Assembly: GCA_018806985.1 (NCBI GenBank)
Contig: JADANN010000404.1
Location: forward strand, 744,001 to 808,000
Source of the DNA: Angiostrongylus vasorum
Lineage: Eukaryota; Nematoda; Chromadorea; Rhabditida; Metastrongylidae
DNA length: 64,000 nucleotides
Direction: 5' to 3'
Part shown: positions 33,573-47,100 of the stretch, piece by piece
Position numbering within the stretch: position 1 is the first letter of the stretch
How the letters are laid out: every line of letters starts with the position of its first letter
Program-made: the position numbers and the translations under genes
The notes under the pieces: model-generated
Database searches by the model: none
What the model was told of the DNA's origin: nothing
What the model saw: the letters and a program-made list of their open reading frames with translations, nothing else

Positions 33573-36500
33573 TCAAACAAAGAAATGCCCAATAATTAGG
33601 CGACTGTATTGGTAGATACTCATTATGCCTCTCAGAAGAGGATCTCTAATAGAGACCACTGTTGTCGTACAAGTACTCGTATAGTGCAATTCCCATTCAA
33701 AGTATAAATGCGCAAGAATGAGATAGGACACAAAACAGAAGAGTATTGCTGCATAGTTTCTCATCTCTTTCCTTTTCCTTTCCTTAATTTCGGCTGCTAG
33801 CCTGTTGGTAGACAACTCCAAATCGGCACATCTCTGTTCGACACGTTGTTTCTGGAACATCGATATCAACGCAGAAATGAACCAGTAACTGTACTTGGAA
33901 AGCACGTAGGAAGAACGAACAAGAGAGATAAGTCTGGAAAAAAGACACTACTAGAATTAGAAGACGCACGATTACATAGGTTATTAGCTAGACAACAACT
34001 TACAAACGTCCTCAAAACCCCCAAGGAAAGTGCTAAAAAGTGCAAGCTGTACGTTGCGTTCGTCTCCAAAAATGGACAAAAACCTTGCAAGCCGTGTTAT
34101 ACCGCACTATTACACTTACACCACTTTGAAAATCGAGATTCTAACACATCGATTTTTGCCAAAAATATCCATCTAACATCTCTTCGTTTCTTTTTTTTTT
34201 TTCAAACCATTCATACGCATAAGAACCAAACTTCAGAATGAACTCGAAGATCGCTCAGCAGATTCCAAAAGCTTCAAAAACTGCACACAGTCAGCCTGAC
34301 GAAAAAAGTGGAAAACCTGGTCTATGAAAACGAATTTAGCAGCTGTTGAAACTTAGTGACGTTAAACAAACAGCATTTAGGCATATGGAGCAAACTTCTA
34401 GACCAAGTTTTGTCTCATAACAGCTCCGCAAGAGAACGAGTCATAAATCTAAACCTTGGGTAGGCAATAATACCTCGTATTTCCTATAAATGCCCAACTT
34501 GGAAATACAGATCCTTCACTTATCCGAATGACATGTTACAATTACCAACTCCTATAGATAACGGGCATTCTTTAATTTTGATAAAACGTATACGAAGAAC
34601 TGAACACAGCAATATGACCGAGAACAGTGCTCTAGGTTCAGCATTACTACTAGCTAAGGTACTCAAGGGTATCGCATCGCAAGTTGACTGTACACAAATA
34701 TTTTAGTTCTCAGTTAACTATGAAAAAGTGAAACTACAACACGATTTCCATTCGGTTTGAATAATGCAAACTTTGCTAAATTTACTGGAGAGAAATCTAT
34801 GCTTAACTGGACAGAGGGAGTGCTATATGACAACAGCTATTTTTAAAATACTTTTTTAGCACATATTTTATATGTGCAGCAAAATTCCCATACTTTTGAT
34901 TTTAAAACCACTTCATTAACTGAAAAACGGACAAAGGTGCTAACAACTAGTAGAAATTCTTTCGATAACGTCATTACATGCTTGGAATGTTGTGGGTAAT
35001 TTTGGAAACAAAAATTGCTGCTACTGCTAGCTACTTTGAAACTCCAGCTGCAAATGTTTTTCGGTCGTCTCGTGCAAATGACGTCACGTTGCTTTCGTGA
35101 GATTTTATTTGATTTATTTGATACTTGGACCGCCTGCCCTCACGCCCCAGCACTATCATCATTTTTCGGAGATCTGCTGGTTAAGAAATTGTGGTTCCCT
35201 GGAATCCCGAGGTCAGCCTGGCTAAAGTCTGCCCCAGGTCTTCACCACCACAGGCAGTCGCAGGCCTTGTGGACCAGAGGGAGATTTGCCACCATGCGAC
35301 TTTATACCAAGACGGTGGTGGAACCTAGTATTGGTTTACTCTTAGTCAGGCTTCCTGATGGAAACAGCATACTCCTTCTCAGCTTGGGAGACCCTGCCGG
35401 GGGACGAATCTCCCGCTGTATCGCAGTCCGACACCCAGGAACACCCCCCACCCCCCTCTCCTCCTCCTCCTCCTCCCCCCAGCCACGATGAGGCGGTAAA
35501 CCGTTGGTTCGAGAGGTTATGTGGTACAACTTATCCGTTAGGTGATCGGTTACAGGTTGAACGCGAGGGAACAATGTAATTCCGCTGATGCAAAGGTGAA
35601 ATTAGAAAATTGAGTTTTGCCTCTGTTAGATCGCCTCATACTTGACATACGTGATTATACCTATGGAAACATTCACTGTTATGATTGTTGTATAGAGAAT
35701 GTGCCTTGCACATTAATTCAACCAAAAGGCTGCAATCAACTGACCAGGAAAGGCAGTCACGAATAGCCAGTGGTAATATACCATAGAATCACAGAGAAAC
35801 CCAACATGCTACCATGAATATATTCAACCATAGCTGCAAAATTCGGGATGTAAATGAAGACGTCCTTTGCCTAACAGAAGTAAAAACAAACAGCATAATT
35901 CCGTTCATCACAAAGCCGACAACATGTTGAGATGATCGAGTATTGAGAGGCTTCCAAAGCATTAAGGAGACAACAGCCTATGAAAATGTCGGTTGCAAAG
36001 AAGGAACATACATGCTGACAGCCAGAACCTAGATTCGAATCGTAACAATTCAGCGGGTTAGACGTTATGTGGATGGATAAAAATCAGAAAAGACCACTAA
36101 GTACATACCGAACGGCACAAACAGCAGGAAACCACAAATTTAGTCTACAATGCTTTTCAAGGAAACAGAACGAAAAAAGATTTCATGGAGAGAACAGCAG
36201 CATTAACGAATGTAAACTTTAATGGGCTCTACTCGAATTCACCTATTACCAACAACAGAAAAGTGACGGGTTTGATTTTAGAAATCAAACCGCATAAACA
36301 TATGCCTTTGATAGAAATAAAACAAGCGGATCTTATTCAAGAATAACATTTATTCTCTATTTAGGCAATAATGTCCTTGAACATCTGTCAAACAGCGATG
36401 TCCATCCAAAGGACACATCCTCGACAAGATTACAGAAGCTTAGGAGTTCCTACATTCAAATGTTCAGAAAACTAATTACGCAGAAACCAATGCCAGGAAA

Positions 36501-39500
36501 AAAATTTGGCAGCGATTAATGACAAACGTAAGATACACTTCATCGTGTGCGAAAAAAATGCAGTACATTAATAATGGCTCTATTAGTGATATTTAAAAGC
36601 ACGTCAACTGTAAAAGATAATCATATTTGTAGGAGAAAAAGATGTCAGTTGCACATTGTAGCGCAAAAAAGCTCTTCTAGCGAAAGAATCATTAATAACG
36701 TTCCAGCTCTGTAACGAGGAAACAGCGCAAATGATTTAGTCATTTAAGATAAAGCATGACCTGCGCATGCTAAAAAATCTGAGTCGTATCGTCTACTCTG
36801 CTTCGTTACACAAGCTGAGTATTTTGCGGCATTCTTATAAGGAACAGTGAATTGGCGGTAAAAAACTGAAATTTATATGTTCGAATCATCTCGGTTGAAA
36901 ACGAACTCAGCTTAACTTCTGATAGGCTCACCACCGAGAGTACACAAGATGACAACGGAAAAAAATGAGGAAAACAGGAAGATGAGAAGGAATCAAAACA
37001 AACCGGATGGTATGCAAAGGATGAGGTTATCATGATCTCAAAGGAGAGTGGTCAAACAATAAAATGCCCCATAATCACCGGATCACTGAAAACGGCAAAT
37101 CTGTTGTGAATAAATATGGATTAACATTACTACCGCATCAATATCATTTATAGCGCATGCAGGTGAAGATAATATAATGGTGCTTAAATGGAGAGATAAA
37201 AGACATTATTCTGATGTCCACGATTCATGACAAAACCACTTCAGTCAACTCGTATATGTCACAACTCATACAAAGAACAACAGGAGAACGTTTGTGGACA
37301 GAAACGATCGGGAGCACAACGTCGGTTCTTTCCCAAAGGATAAAGGATAAGTGTTCATGTTCAGGCGCTGGACTACATTAAGCGTCGTTTGAAGTGATTG
37401 AAGGCATATCTGGCTATAGAATGACTGGCAGTGGTCAACCGATGTATAAAGTCAGTGTTGGAGTTCTTCTGGACAATTCCGGTGTCAATTTGACAAATAC
37501 GGAGATTGAAAGCTTTTTGCGCCCGGGGCACAGAATGGAACTACCAACCACGTGTGTATTGCACTACACCTTTAACTACTTCGCTACACGGGTCTGTTTT
37601 TGCTTCTTTGTGTTTCAGAGGAACTAGAAAGTAGTGCTAACGCCCTGGCTTTTTGATAGTGTACGTAAACATGGTTTTCTTTCACTTCAGAGGTGTTTGA
37701 GGAGATCGACAATATGTAAAAGATGAATGAGTTCGAGATTTGATTGAGTTCTCCCTCAAAATTTCGTAGCAGGTCAAGTGTACAAATAGCTACGGCAGTA
37801 ATAGGATCGACAAAGAGTCAAAGAATCGAAGACGCTATGTTGACACCTATATGGTAGAAAAACTGAGTCAACTTAATAGTGTTCCGATCCTCCCCGTCAC
37901 CAACAATCACTGCAGCGCAATCACGAACAAAATCACCTAAAACATTTTTTTGACAAAAATTATAGACAACAGGTTTCCTATAATGAAGTCCACCAAATAT
38001 CTGTGGTGGGCAAGCTGTACACTAAATACGAAAAGATCTAAGTGTCAAAATAAACGACGAGGACTATGAATCACATAGGATCTGTATTTTCGCTAGCCCA
38101 CGGATCTCCTCATAGAGGGATCTCCTGCCGGTTAGTCGTGAGGCAACGTGGCCCGTTCCATGGAGGCGGATAAAGGGTTAATCACGGACCAAAACCGATC
38201 TTATGCACACCCGGGAAGGTGGATCCAGAGGATGGACTACCTGATTCTGCCCTGCCGATTTAACGTATACCTGACATGCTTAAACAGGTATAATTACAAA
38301 TGAATGTGTGGGTGTGTTCTGTTTTATGTAGATTGTAGTCTGCAAGTCAATTCGAGCAAAAGCCTCCAACCAAGTGACGGCGAAGTACATGGGAAACGAT
38401 TCGAAGTCGCCTTCTCGAGATTGACAAACTATCCTTGAGTATACCAAGCACCCACGTTAGCAGCTCAACAAGCTGTACGTGGGTATGAGAAAGCTAACCA
38501 CAGTAAACTAAACGGGCCTCATTCCCTTGATCCCGAAAGAACACCCAGATACGAAAGTGTTGGGTAGGACGTGCACGGAGAGGCTGCAAAAATCTCAGGC
38601 CCATTCTAAGCTGCTTAAATCGCAAAGAACTGAGGTGACGACCTGTACCTATAATGCAAACAGACTTGCAACCGATTCCTGCACAGAAGACTTGATCAAG
38701 CAAGCAAGAAGGATAAGATATGACGTCATCGGCCTGGCAGAGAAGAGACGACCCAAACAATCAACGCCATCCATAACACTGAAGAAGACTGTTTCACGGA
38801 ATATACGACAGTAGAGGCGGCAGCGCAACGTTCTCGTCAACAACATGAACATCGATTCATTCGAACACCAAACAGACGTTTACGGTTGAATGGATGTGGA
38901 TGAACACTGGCTTTGACTATCGCCGCCGTCTACGTACGGACGCCAAGCTATGACGAAGACAAAGCGTTCTATTTGGGCTTGCAGAATTTCTACACAGAAG
39001 ACAGCATATACTTTATTCTTCTTTAAGGTCATCATTGGACCAGGACCGTCCTATTGTTCAAGAAGGGTGACCCCACGACATCGGGAACTATCGCCCAACG
39101 TGCTTATTGCCTGTTATATACAAACTTTTCACTCGAGTCAACCCAAACAGGATTGATAGAACGCTGGATGAAGGACATCCATGCGAGCAAGCAGCGTTTG
39201 GAAAAGGATTCAGTGCGATGAACCACATCCACAGGATAACAAGATTCGTTAAAGTATCGTGAATTCTTCGTGAGCTGTATAAAGATTTGACAACCACGAT
39301 ATCACCATTCTATAACGAAATTGACATCGACGTCAAAAGAGAGGTTAGGCAAGGCGATACCATCTCACCAAAATTATTTACCGCCACCCTCGAGAACATC
39401 ATGAGAACATCGGAATGGGACTATATGGTGAAAATCGATAGTCGGCAATTATACCATGTTCGCGTTGCCGACGATTCCGTTCTTATAACGTAGGCGGAAC

Positions 39501-42500
39501 GAATGCTTGCCGACGTTGATAACGGTTGTGGAAATAATGGCCTTCGAATAAATTTCGCAAAACGATGTTCATGAGGAACGGAATGGTTTCTGCATGCCCA
39601 TTCAGCTCAATAGAGCGAATGTCTGCTAATGCTCCAGCCACGGCTATCTTGTTCGGGAAATCAACATGATGAACGACTTAGCTCTAGAATTAAGCGGTAG
39701 GACGTGAGCGACTGGGGAACTTTCAAGGGCATAGAGGATATTGTGAAGAGAACAAGGAACATTTGACACCGTGCCCATCATTTCGACTCCACTTTTCTTC
39801 CTGCAATAACGTATGCGTAAAAAACCCCGTAGCTGCGTAAGCACGATATAGCCGTTATAGAACCTGTAGTCTAAAGGGATGCTAGAACTATACCATATCA
39901 CGTAAGTGAAGGAAAGGATTCAAAGCTTTGAACTACATCAACGATCAAAAATCAAAGATGCTGTTCTATGCGCCAAAATGTCGAGGATAGGATGGGCCGA
40001 ACACGTACTGCGGATGAACGACAACCGATGGACAAGAGCCGTTAATGACTGGATTCTTCAGGATATCAAAAGCACGGCAGGAAGACCATCGATCGATGGC
40101 CGGAGTTCACGAAAATATTAGAAAGAAGATATGGTACTCAATGAGTCCTTAGCACGAGCGGAGTCCAATGGGCGACTGTTGCACGCGACAATAAAAAATG
40201 CAAAATTTACTGACGCACGCTCTAGTCGCTCCATGATCAACGGGACAATAGGTGACGGACGATAAAGGCAATGCTGTCGCGACTGTCTTAATAATATGGT
40301 GTGAAATCATTTTCTCTGTGCACCGTGGAGTGCAAACGTGGCATTAGCTGTGACAGAGAGAGACAGAGAGAAAGAGAGAGAGAAAGAGAGAGGGAGAGAG
40401 AGGGAGGGAGAGGGAGGGAGAGAGAGAGAGAATTCTTACATCTACTAGAAAAGCGAGTTGCACTTAACGTTCAATCTGCATATTTAAGCGATTGTATACG
40501 TAAGACAAATGGTATGACCCTCAGATGGAAGTTTCGGAAACCTCAAGCGTGGTATAATTCGAGTTCTCATTTCATTGCAACAAATAGAACTGAAATTTAG
40601 TGTCAGGATTGCTAAATAGTGAGAACGATTGGTATGGTAAGAGAGACGGACTGCATATGAAGAGTATTCCATTGTAAAGTTCGCCTCTTATTTAAATATA
40701 CCCCCTGTTGGTACAGTAAACACAAAAAATAAATACCACGTTACGGACAAAAACGACTCTACAATGACTGTAGGGAGCAGTGCACACCAGCAGTGGAAGC
40801 TTGACGCAAAGTTAGAACATACCGCTATACGAAGATTTGCGAGAATTAATTTGTCGCGAAACTCCTCCTCTTCTGGAAGCTTCTCCAAACGGTTCAATAT
40901 ATCCTCAATAACGTAGTTTTTTACAATGTTTTCGAAGAAGCACGGCTGGCGACACAGGGGGGCAGGGGGAAGGACTAAAATGTGAGGAATTCATCAAAAT
41001 CAGTAAATGTTCAACTAGTAAAAAAAAGTAATAGTATAGTACTAATATCCTGTAGTACACAGAAAAGAACCTAGTACAATTTGTGAAGGCTCCACTCTTA
41101 CAAATTAAGCAGTTATTTCACAATAGTGTGTAAGAAGAACATATGTAGATCCGCAAACTTCATATGACCCGTCTTCACGTCTACTGTGCGGATCCCAGTA
41201 CTTCTGACATTCGATTCGTTTCTATGCATCCATTATCCACCAAGATTTTCCAAGCTTTCACATGTAGCTTCGGCTACTGCTTGAGGATTTTCATTTCATC
41301 TTGAATGTCGTAGAATGCTGGTCGTGTCGATTCCCCTGGAGTCCTCAGATAGCCGGGCTCGAGCGTTCCCCAATTGGATTGCAGAATGACTTTTTTCCCG
41401 GACAAGTCCGTTACCAATTTGCCGACTCCGGGGGCGTGGGGACTAGCACCATGCTCGTGATGACCGACATCACTTCCACTACGCTATCCGCCCCTCGATC
41501 CGCAAACTAAGAGCAATGAAACTACAGGCTCACAACGCTTTTTGAAATCATTCGGTCGAACCATTTTCACAGCCTCAAGTTAAGGGAGGCATGAGAAACA
41601 GACGTTACAAAAACCATAATGTTATGCTACGATGGAAAAATAATGTATCTTTAGAACCACTCACTCTTCCATCACCCTGACGAGAAATTGTCCTTAAACC
41701 TGCGATATTCCTCAGACACTTTACGCAAAAAGTGTGACCACACTGTAGCACTGAAGGCGCAGAATCAAATAAATTGTAGCAGACAGGGCAACAAAGCACT
41801 GAGGAATCGAGCATCACGTTATCGGCTCCTTCTATATGAGCGACCGGGTACTGAAATGAACACTATCAGTACCAAGTAAACAATGCAGAGTATGATAGTC
41901 TTGAACAGGTCTGCAGAATCTGCATCAAGGACGGATCCGAACTATTCACTCGCGTCTGAACTCGAATACTTGCACCCTATCACAAACGAGAACATAAGTC
42001 AGCATTTCCAACTGAATTAGGTAAGAGAAATTTTCAAGCTTCGAAAAATAGCCCTACAATACCTTGTTCTTTGTTGTTCGACCTGTCAGACGCCCAATAA
42101 CGTGACGAATAAGCTCAGTCATGTCGACTAAGCTCAGCTGGTCACCCAAGACTGCCTGCACTGTAATAATGACAATAATGTAACAAGCCATACAGGGAAA
42201 CATGCACGCACCGAAGACTAGTCAGGATTCGGTGGAAATGTTTGCACAGATTTCAAAACTGACTAGATAAAGTAAAAGGTATGAACACGAAAAGTTTCGG
42301 CTCAAATGACATCATAAGGTTTCTTGGATTTGTTCCAGAACACTCACAGGAAAGTGGAAACACACCGAACTCGGAACCAACTTCAGAAGAAGAGCGATAG
42401 AAACAGGAAAGTTAAGACGCTGCCTTCAAAACGAACATACTCAACACGATGTTAACTAAGTAACGAAGATAAACGGAGAAAAACACTCTCACACCGCTCC

Positions 42501-42589
42501 GGAATGGAACGTTGTCCAGCCGCAACGCAGGCACGCAACGATTCGCAGCGGTCCATGATTACAACCATGGAGCACTTAAACGACACCAT
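33573..42589 (-). CDS. RING finger, coiled-coil, transmembrane protein (putative E3 ubiquitin ligase)
   Basis: Exons on the minus strand: 42589-42487, 42160-42063, 41850-41676 (or to 41665), 40974-40823, 33851-33573. With the 41676 donor the model is about 268 residues in frame. Exon 3 holds the RING start: CCPVC, then QCGHTFCVKC, matching C-x2-C, C-x-H and C-x2-C. Exon 4 gives LCRQP followed by NYVIEDILNRLEKLPEEEEF. Exon 5 continues in the same phase as a charged coil, then a roughly 20-residue hydrophobic span (AAILFCFVSYLILAHLYF) and a short tail. A TTTATT (AATAAA on the coding strand) at 33296-33301 fits the polyadenylation signal. Family knowledge suggests a membrane-anchored E3 ligase; substrate unknown. 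Oddities: one expected zinc-binding Cys is missing in the chosen frame (APLC instead of CPLC), and the last intron is about 7 kb and full of repeats. The upstream exon 43218-43085 may belong to it. Confidence 0.72.
35118..35520 (-). repeat. Repeat family A copy in the RING gene intron
   Basis: Minus orientation, tail TTGATACTTGGACCGCC, head CCACGATGAGGCGGTAAACC. Short pyrimidine-rich expansions (CTCCTCCTCC) lie near 35457-35480. Confidence 0.75.
37337..37600 (-). mobile_element. Family B SINE in the RING gene intron
   Basis: Minus orientation with AAAGGATAAGTG, a GTCGTTTGAAGTGATTGAAG block and the tRNA-like head end near 37590. Confidence 0.6.
38090..40265 (+). mobile_element. RTE-like LINE, decayed (copy 3)
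   Basis: Endonuclease-start similarity at about 38620-38760 (EDLIKQARRIRYDVIGLAE). Reverse transcriptase remnants at 39100-39490: AAFGKGFSAMNHIHRI, then VRQGDTISPKLFTATLENI and VADDSVL in place of FADD. The C-terminal block at about 39960-40120 reads MSRIGWAEHVLRMNDNRW and AGRPSIDG. Many stops and frameshifts make it non-functional. It lies antisense inside the last intron of the RING gene. Its 5' part differs from the other two LINE copies, so it is a different subfamily. Confidence 0.8.
40342..40431. repeat. (GA)n microsatellite
   Basis: Purine-only GAGA, AAGA and GGGA tract of about 90 bases just 3' of the LINE at 38090-40265. Confidence 0.9.
41160..41496 (-). mobile_element. Family C SINE with perfect target-site duplication
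   Basis: 337 bp, minus orientation. The head reads GGGGCGGATAGCGTAGTGG, a tRNA-like box A. It is flanked by perfect 12-bp duplications GATCCGCAAACT at 41148-41159 and 41497-41508. It sits in a RING gene intron. Confidence 0.88.
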
Positions 42590-43084
42590 TTGGCAGCTTG
42601 ACACTAAATTCGTCTCGACGTTTTCCTTTGACTTATCTTAACAAATTAAGCAATTTCTATTAGAAATGACGACGTACAACTGAGACCGTTTGTTATAAGC
42701 TGTCTCAATCCACGACGACTTACTATTTGCTGCAGTGTTTAGTAAGATCCACCTCGGAATTTTTTGTTTTTTTTTGCAAACTGAAAACAGGAACATATTG
42801 TTTTAACAGGAAATCTCTCTCCTTTCGGCTATGTAGCACTCCGTAAATGATTTCCAAGTCTCAAAATCCTTACTGAATGTACTACACGGGCTTGTGCTTC
42901 TTCTCCCCTCGAAAAATTTAATCACTTAAGAGGCATTTTCGCTACAACAACATCATATCCTAAAAGATTTTAGCAAATGAACTCCATAAGAAATACTGAT
43001 TTGAAAAATAACGCAGCTGTACCTATGATCTCCATGTTTTGAACATAGACGATGATAACGTGCTTAGTTACTGAGATGACCCAC

Positions 43085-43218
43085 CTTCAGATGTCGTGCG
43101 ACATCAGAATTTCCGTTGGTTCCACCATCTTGATGTAGGCAATCATGGAAGTTGTTGGGTTTATGCATGGGGTCGACTACAATCTGAGGATCTATATCAT
43201 CTATCCCGTACTGACATA
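43085..43218 (-). CDS. Exon candidate upstream of the RING gene
   Basis: The minus strand reads TTTTCAG, then 134 open bases, then a GTGGGT donor. The frame gives CQYGIDDIDPQIVVDP, MHKPNNFHDCLHQDGG and TNGNSDVARHLK. Composition is hydrophilic and coding-like, with good splice signals at both ends. The final phase is 0. It could be an upstream exon of the RING gene, by joining a weak acceptor at about 42625, or the end of another gene. I do not recognise the domain. Confidence 0.4.
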
Positions 43219-43879
43219 CTGAAAACAGATCAAGCATGATGTTCCACAGTCTCGAGGTAACCATGTTAGAGGTGTTTCCAGTTCTTCACCAGATGCATCG
43301 GCTGGGCTGTGTCAATTGAATTGTCGACAATGATTCTTAAAGTTGTAGTCTTGCTTAACTGCGGGAATCATAATGTATTTGACGAAGCTTGGTGTCCGAG
43401 ATGATTATTAAATGTTTGATTTGAATAAAATCTAGCTTAGCTTAAATATTTTCGTAAAGAGGTTTTCACAAACTGACAAAAACAAGCATGACGTGAGGAC
43501 GAGGTCAGCACTTGGATTTTTGAAATTTCTTCTAAGAAAATCCTTACAAAAACTTGACTATTACGTTCACCACTTAGCCGTTACTTTATGGAGCTCACTG
43601 CTAATGACTCCTTAATTGCTTTCTGTGCAGTTTACTTTGGTTCCAGTATTAGATCTATGAAGTCATGAGTTGCGAAAACGTTGTTGGGATGATGACAACG
43701 GTGAAAAAGAATGTCTATGCGTGTACTGAGACATCCACTGATCTGATGTATTCCTCCGTTTGTTATGAAATTAGGTTGTGACATGAAAGAGAACACAAGG
43801 CAGATTTCTGGTAACTCGAATTTCTGTGTTGAAATGCCATACACAAATAGAAACACATCCTTTAGCAGGGTATCTTATG

Positions 43880-44150
43880 TTGAGAAGTTTATAGTTTCTG
43901 ACCCAAATTCAGCTAAGAATAAACCAACAGGGAGAAATCGACATCTTAGTGCTAGCGAGCTATCGCATAGATGTGTGCTTCACTAAGATCCATCGAAAAC
44001 ACCCAGCGACTCGTGTTGATGAAGCGTAAGTTCCCAACGGGAATTGACTCGATAAATCCAGAAAAAAAAACTAGTAGCTTAACCAGCAATATAGTGGCTG
44101 ACCTCTACGACATCGGACTCTAAGATAACCAATGGGGTAACCAAACCTAA
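43880..44150 (+). repeat. Degraded repeat family A copy
   Basis: CAGCTAAGAATAAACCAACA and TAGCTTAACCAGCAATATAG recall family A in the plus orientation; otherwise diverged. Confidence 0.35.
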
Positions 44151-44159
44151 GGTGTTAAA

Positions 44160-47100
44160 AAGGTGTTAATAAGTAGACGATCCACAAGAGCACGTCCACG
44201 AGATGTCGTGGAAACACTTTCTTGCTCTGTACCAACAATAACAGGGACTAGAATATTGGAAGAATCTGCTTATATGCAGGGTAGGTCTGTCTTGAGGCCA
44301 TTGGTGTCAAAGTTCTCGCAATTTCACTGCACTTGCTTAGGTGCTTGTAATGCCCGCCTTCTCTCTATTGTGACTTCCTCTCATTATATGGCCGGCAAAT
44401 CTGTGTTTCGCTATCGTTGTGTTTGTTTTCTCTTGGGCCTCGGAGATGAGCTGGATTTCAAAGATCAGAACTTCGCATTCCCGCTAGATGTTGTATGTTC
44501 CGCTTATGTTTCAGAAGACATCGTTTTAGCGCTCCCTGAGTAGTGTGCACTATTCCTGGGGTGGTTACGTATGAACTCATTACTCTGGTGCGTAGCAGAG
44601 TACTAAGAGGGCTGCTGAGTGGATAAGCTGAGCGTGTACGTTTTGGTCAGTCATTTGGTCGGTGGCTTCTTTTGAGTGACCCGTATGCCGCCTATCCTGC
44701 TCTCCTTCTTCTGTTCAAGGACTCCTTTACCTTGCTCACCGTGTTCTTTGCACGCTTAAGGTACATGTGCGAGTGGTCTCTGTACTCAGAGAACCACCCA
44801 GCACGCTTTGCATGGCTTTGCACTATGTGTTCATCATGAACTGAGTCTTCGTAAAATTGTTGAGCAACTCGGTCTTTTTTTCCCATTTCACTCAGATCTT
44901 TGAAAACTGTTTAGCCTTTGTTGGCATTTTTTGAAATGATGCCGATGTCGTCAGCAAAACGAAGATTCGACAGGAATTTAACTTCAACGGGTACGCTCTT
45001 CTTGTGCTAGAGACTGCTTTAGTGATATATTGTCAGTTTGCCTATCCCATTTTTACAAAGGAATGGTGAAGGGTCGAAGGAATTGCTGCATTTTTTGCTC
45101 CACAGTTATGACAACAGTCAGGCGAAGATTTATAGGAAAGATCTTCCCCAGAGTTGATGGAATTGCCTTCGTTTAGACATTGTCAAACGCTTTTTATGCA
45201 GAGGAAAAAAGTAGGAGGAGGACCAGATGGTACTCCCCGACAGACCTCCATAATCTGCTACAGAGATTGATGTGTTCTATGCAGCAGAATGCTCGTCGAA
45301 ATCTTGTTTGCTGAAATGGTTGTTCCTCATCCAAAATATTCGATATTCGTAATAAGATAAACTTCGTGGACAGCTTGAAAAGCACGCTAAAAAAGTACGC
45401 TAAACAGGCATATCGAAGGGTAGCCCCGAAGATCCTTTCATGGACAGAATGGCCGTACGTAGCGTCCTCTATTAGCCTAGAATTTTTTCCCTTTTGTAGG
45501 CAAGATGTTGATTTCATATGGGTTGCGAAAGGTACATGCATTTTTATTAGTTTCCTTCTGGAAGGAAGTCGTCTGTAATATTATCGGGTTCTGAAGCTGT
45601 GCCTCTCTTCATGCATTGTATCGTTGATCCAGCTTCAGAGAAAAGAATACCGAGTGGTTTTTTTCTTTAACAGGATTTCGTGGTGCAACAAAGGTTTTGT
45701 GGAAAGAACAGGATTGCGTAGAACAATTTTGTTATTAGGTATCCCCAAATCCCTTAATAAGCGTGCACCATCGACTCGGATCATCGGCTCTGATGAAGAC
45801 GAAAACGTCAAACCGTTAGCCGGAAATAAATATACTTATCAACTTCGTGTAAACTCATAAAGGAAAGGATACATATTGATTAGTCACACCAAGATTAAAG
45901 GAAAGTCGGTTTCGAAATACCCCCCAAATTATTTTATCACAGCCGATAGCGGAACATTGCAGTCGCCCTCATATCAGCAACACTTTTGCAGATTAGATCG
46001 CTTTGGGCTGCTTCCAATAACTTCTTCCACCTGCACTTCATGTAAGTCTTCTTGCAAATAATTACAACCGGCATCTATTATCCGCCGTTAGGTGTGTTGC
46101 TGTAGGTTAAAGCTTCAGCGTCCTTCTTTTTTGAGCAGTTCCTCAGTGGCGATGGAGATTCGTTTGAAACCATTTGTTTGAGGAGTTCAGACAAACTCGG
46201 CAGAAGTTTTAACTCCTTCGATAAGCAACATGTTGCCCTTAGGAGGGTCTTCGTTTATCTGCCAGTCGTATGAGATGATTTCGTTGGAAATAGTCGGGTC
46301 GTATACGACATGTTTTGTTCTTTTTGTACGATGATAAGGTTTTTTTTTCCAGAGTATGGACTAAACGAGTCCTCTCACAGAGAAAGATGTGATCGAATCC
46401 GGTGCACAATGATAGCTCCGCAAAAGTGTACAAGAGTCATCATCTTTTGTTGGTTAGAATATGGTCGAACTGAGTACGAGTCGTGCCATTTGGAGATCCC
46501 ATCTCTATCGTTATTTCCATTATTCTCAAAAAATGAATTCTTTTGAAAGAGACATTTAAAGACAAACCGTTTTAATTCTTATTTCGATCTCTTATTCAGG
46601 ATTTCCCTATCCTGTATTCATTTTCGCACGCTCTTCCTATTCTGGCATTAAGATCCCTAACATCGAGTTTGGAGAAAGGCTTTTCGTCGCAGACTACTCC
46701 CATGTAATTGTTGCAGAAGGCATATTGGCTCTCAGTTGCTGCACAGGTTGGCCAGCAGCAGTTGATGATGACAACTTTTTTTGAAAGAAGAGGTTAGAGG
46801 TCAGAAATGACCAAGTGATGTAATAAGCTCTCCTAGGATGTAATTTGAATGGAAAGAGATAAGTGTACGACAGAGCCAAGACCTCCATCATTTCGTAATG
46901 AAAACTTTTTTTCCACGAATGCCAAGGATCCTATCATCTAAGTGGCATATGTCGATATTCCTGCTTTTGTCGCTTGTAAAGCGCTTAAAGAAAAATTTTT
47001 TTGGGATTGGCTGCCTCCTGAAAAGCTTCAATATCGGTATCTGCCGAGACTATTCTGGTGTTATAGTTGCAGAGCAAGAAGCAGTCTCCATAGCGTATTA

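Noticed and set aside
33846..34241. 131-codon plus-strand frame
   Set aside because: It is antisense to the RING gene C-terminal exon, which has phase-compatible splicing and a transmembrane helix; the plus frame has no motif.
35015..35491. 158-codon plus-strand frame
   Set aside because: It lies inside a family A repeat copy; similar frames recur in every copy.
40301..40600. 99-codon frame with Arg-Glu repeats
   Set aside because: Translation of the GA microsatellite.
41881..41940. Alternative end of the RING gene with a hydrophobic tail (TIILCIVYLVLIVFIS)
   Set aside because: The frame is open and attractive, but its acceptor (GTGAATAG) is weak; the RING-containing splice to 41850 is favoured. 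It could be an alternative isoform.
43064..43264. ATG-started 66-codon minus frame as a single-exon gene
   Set aside because: A clear acceptor and donor inside it indicate an internal exon instead.
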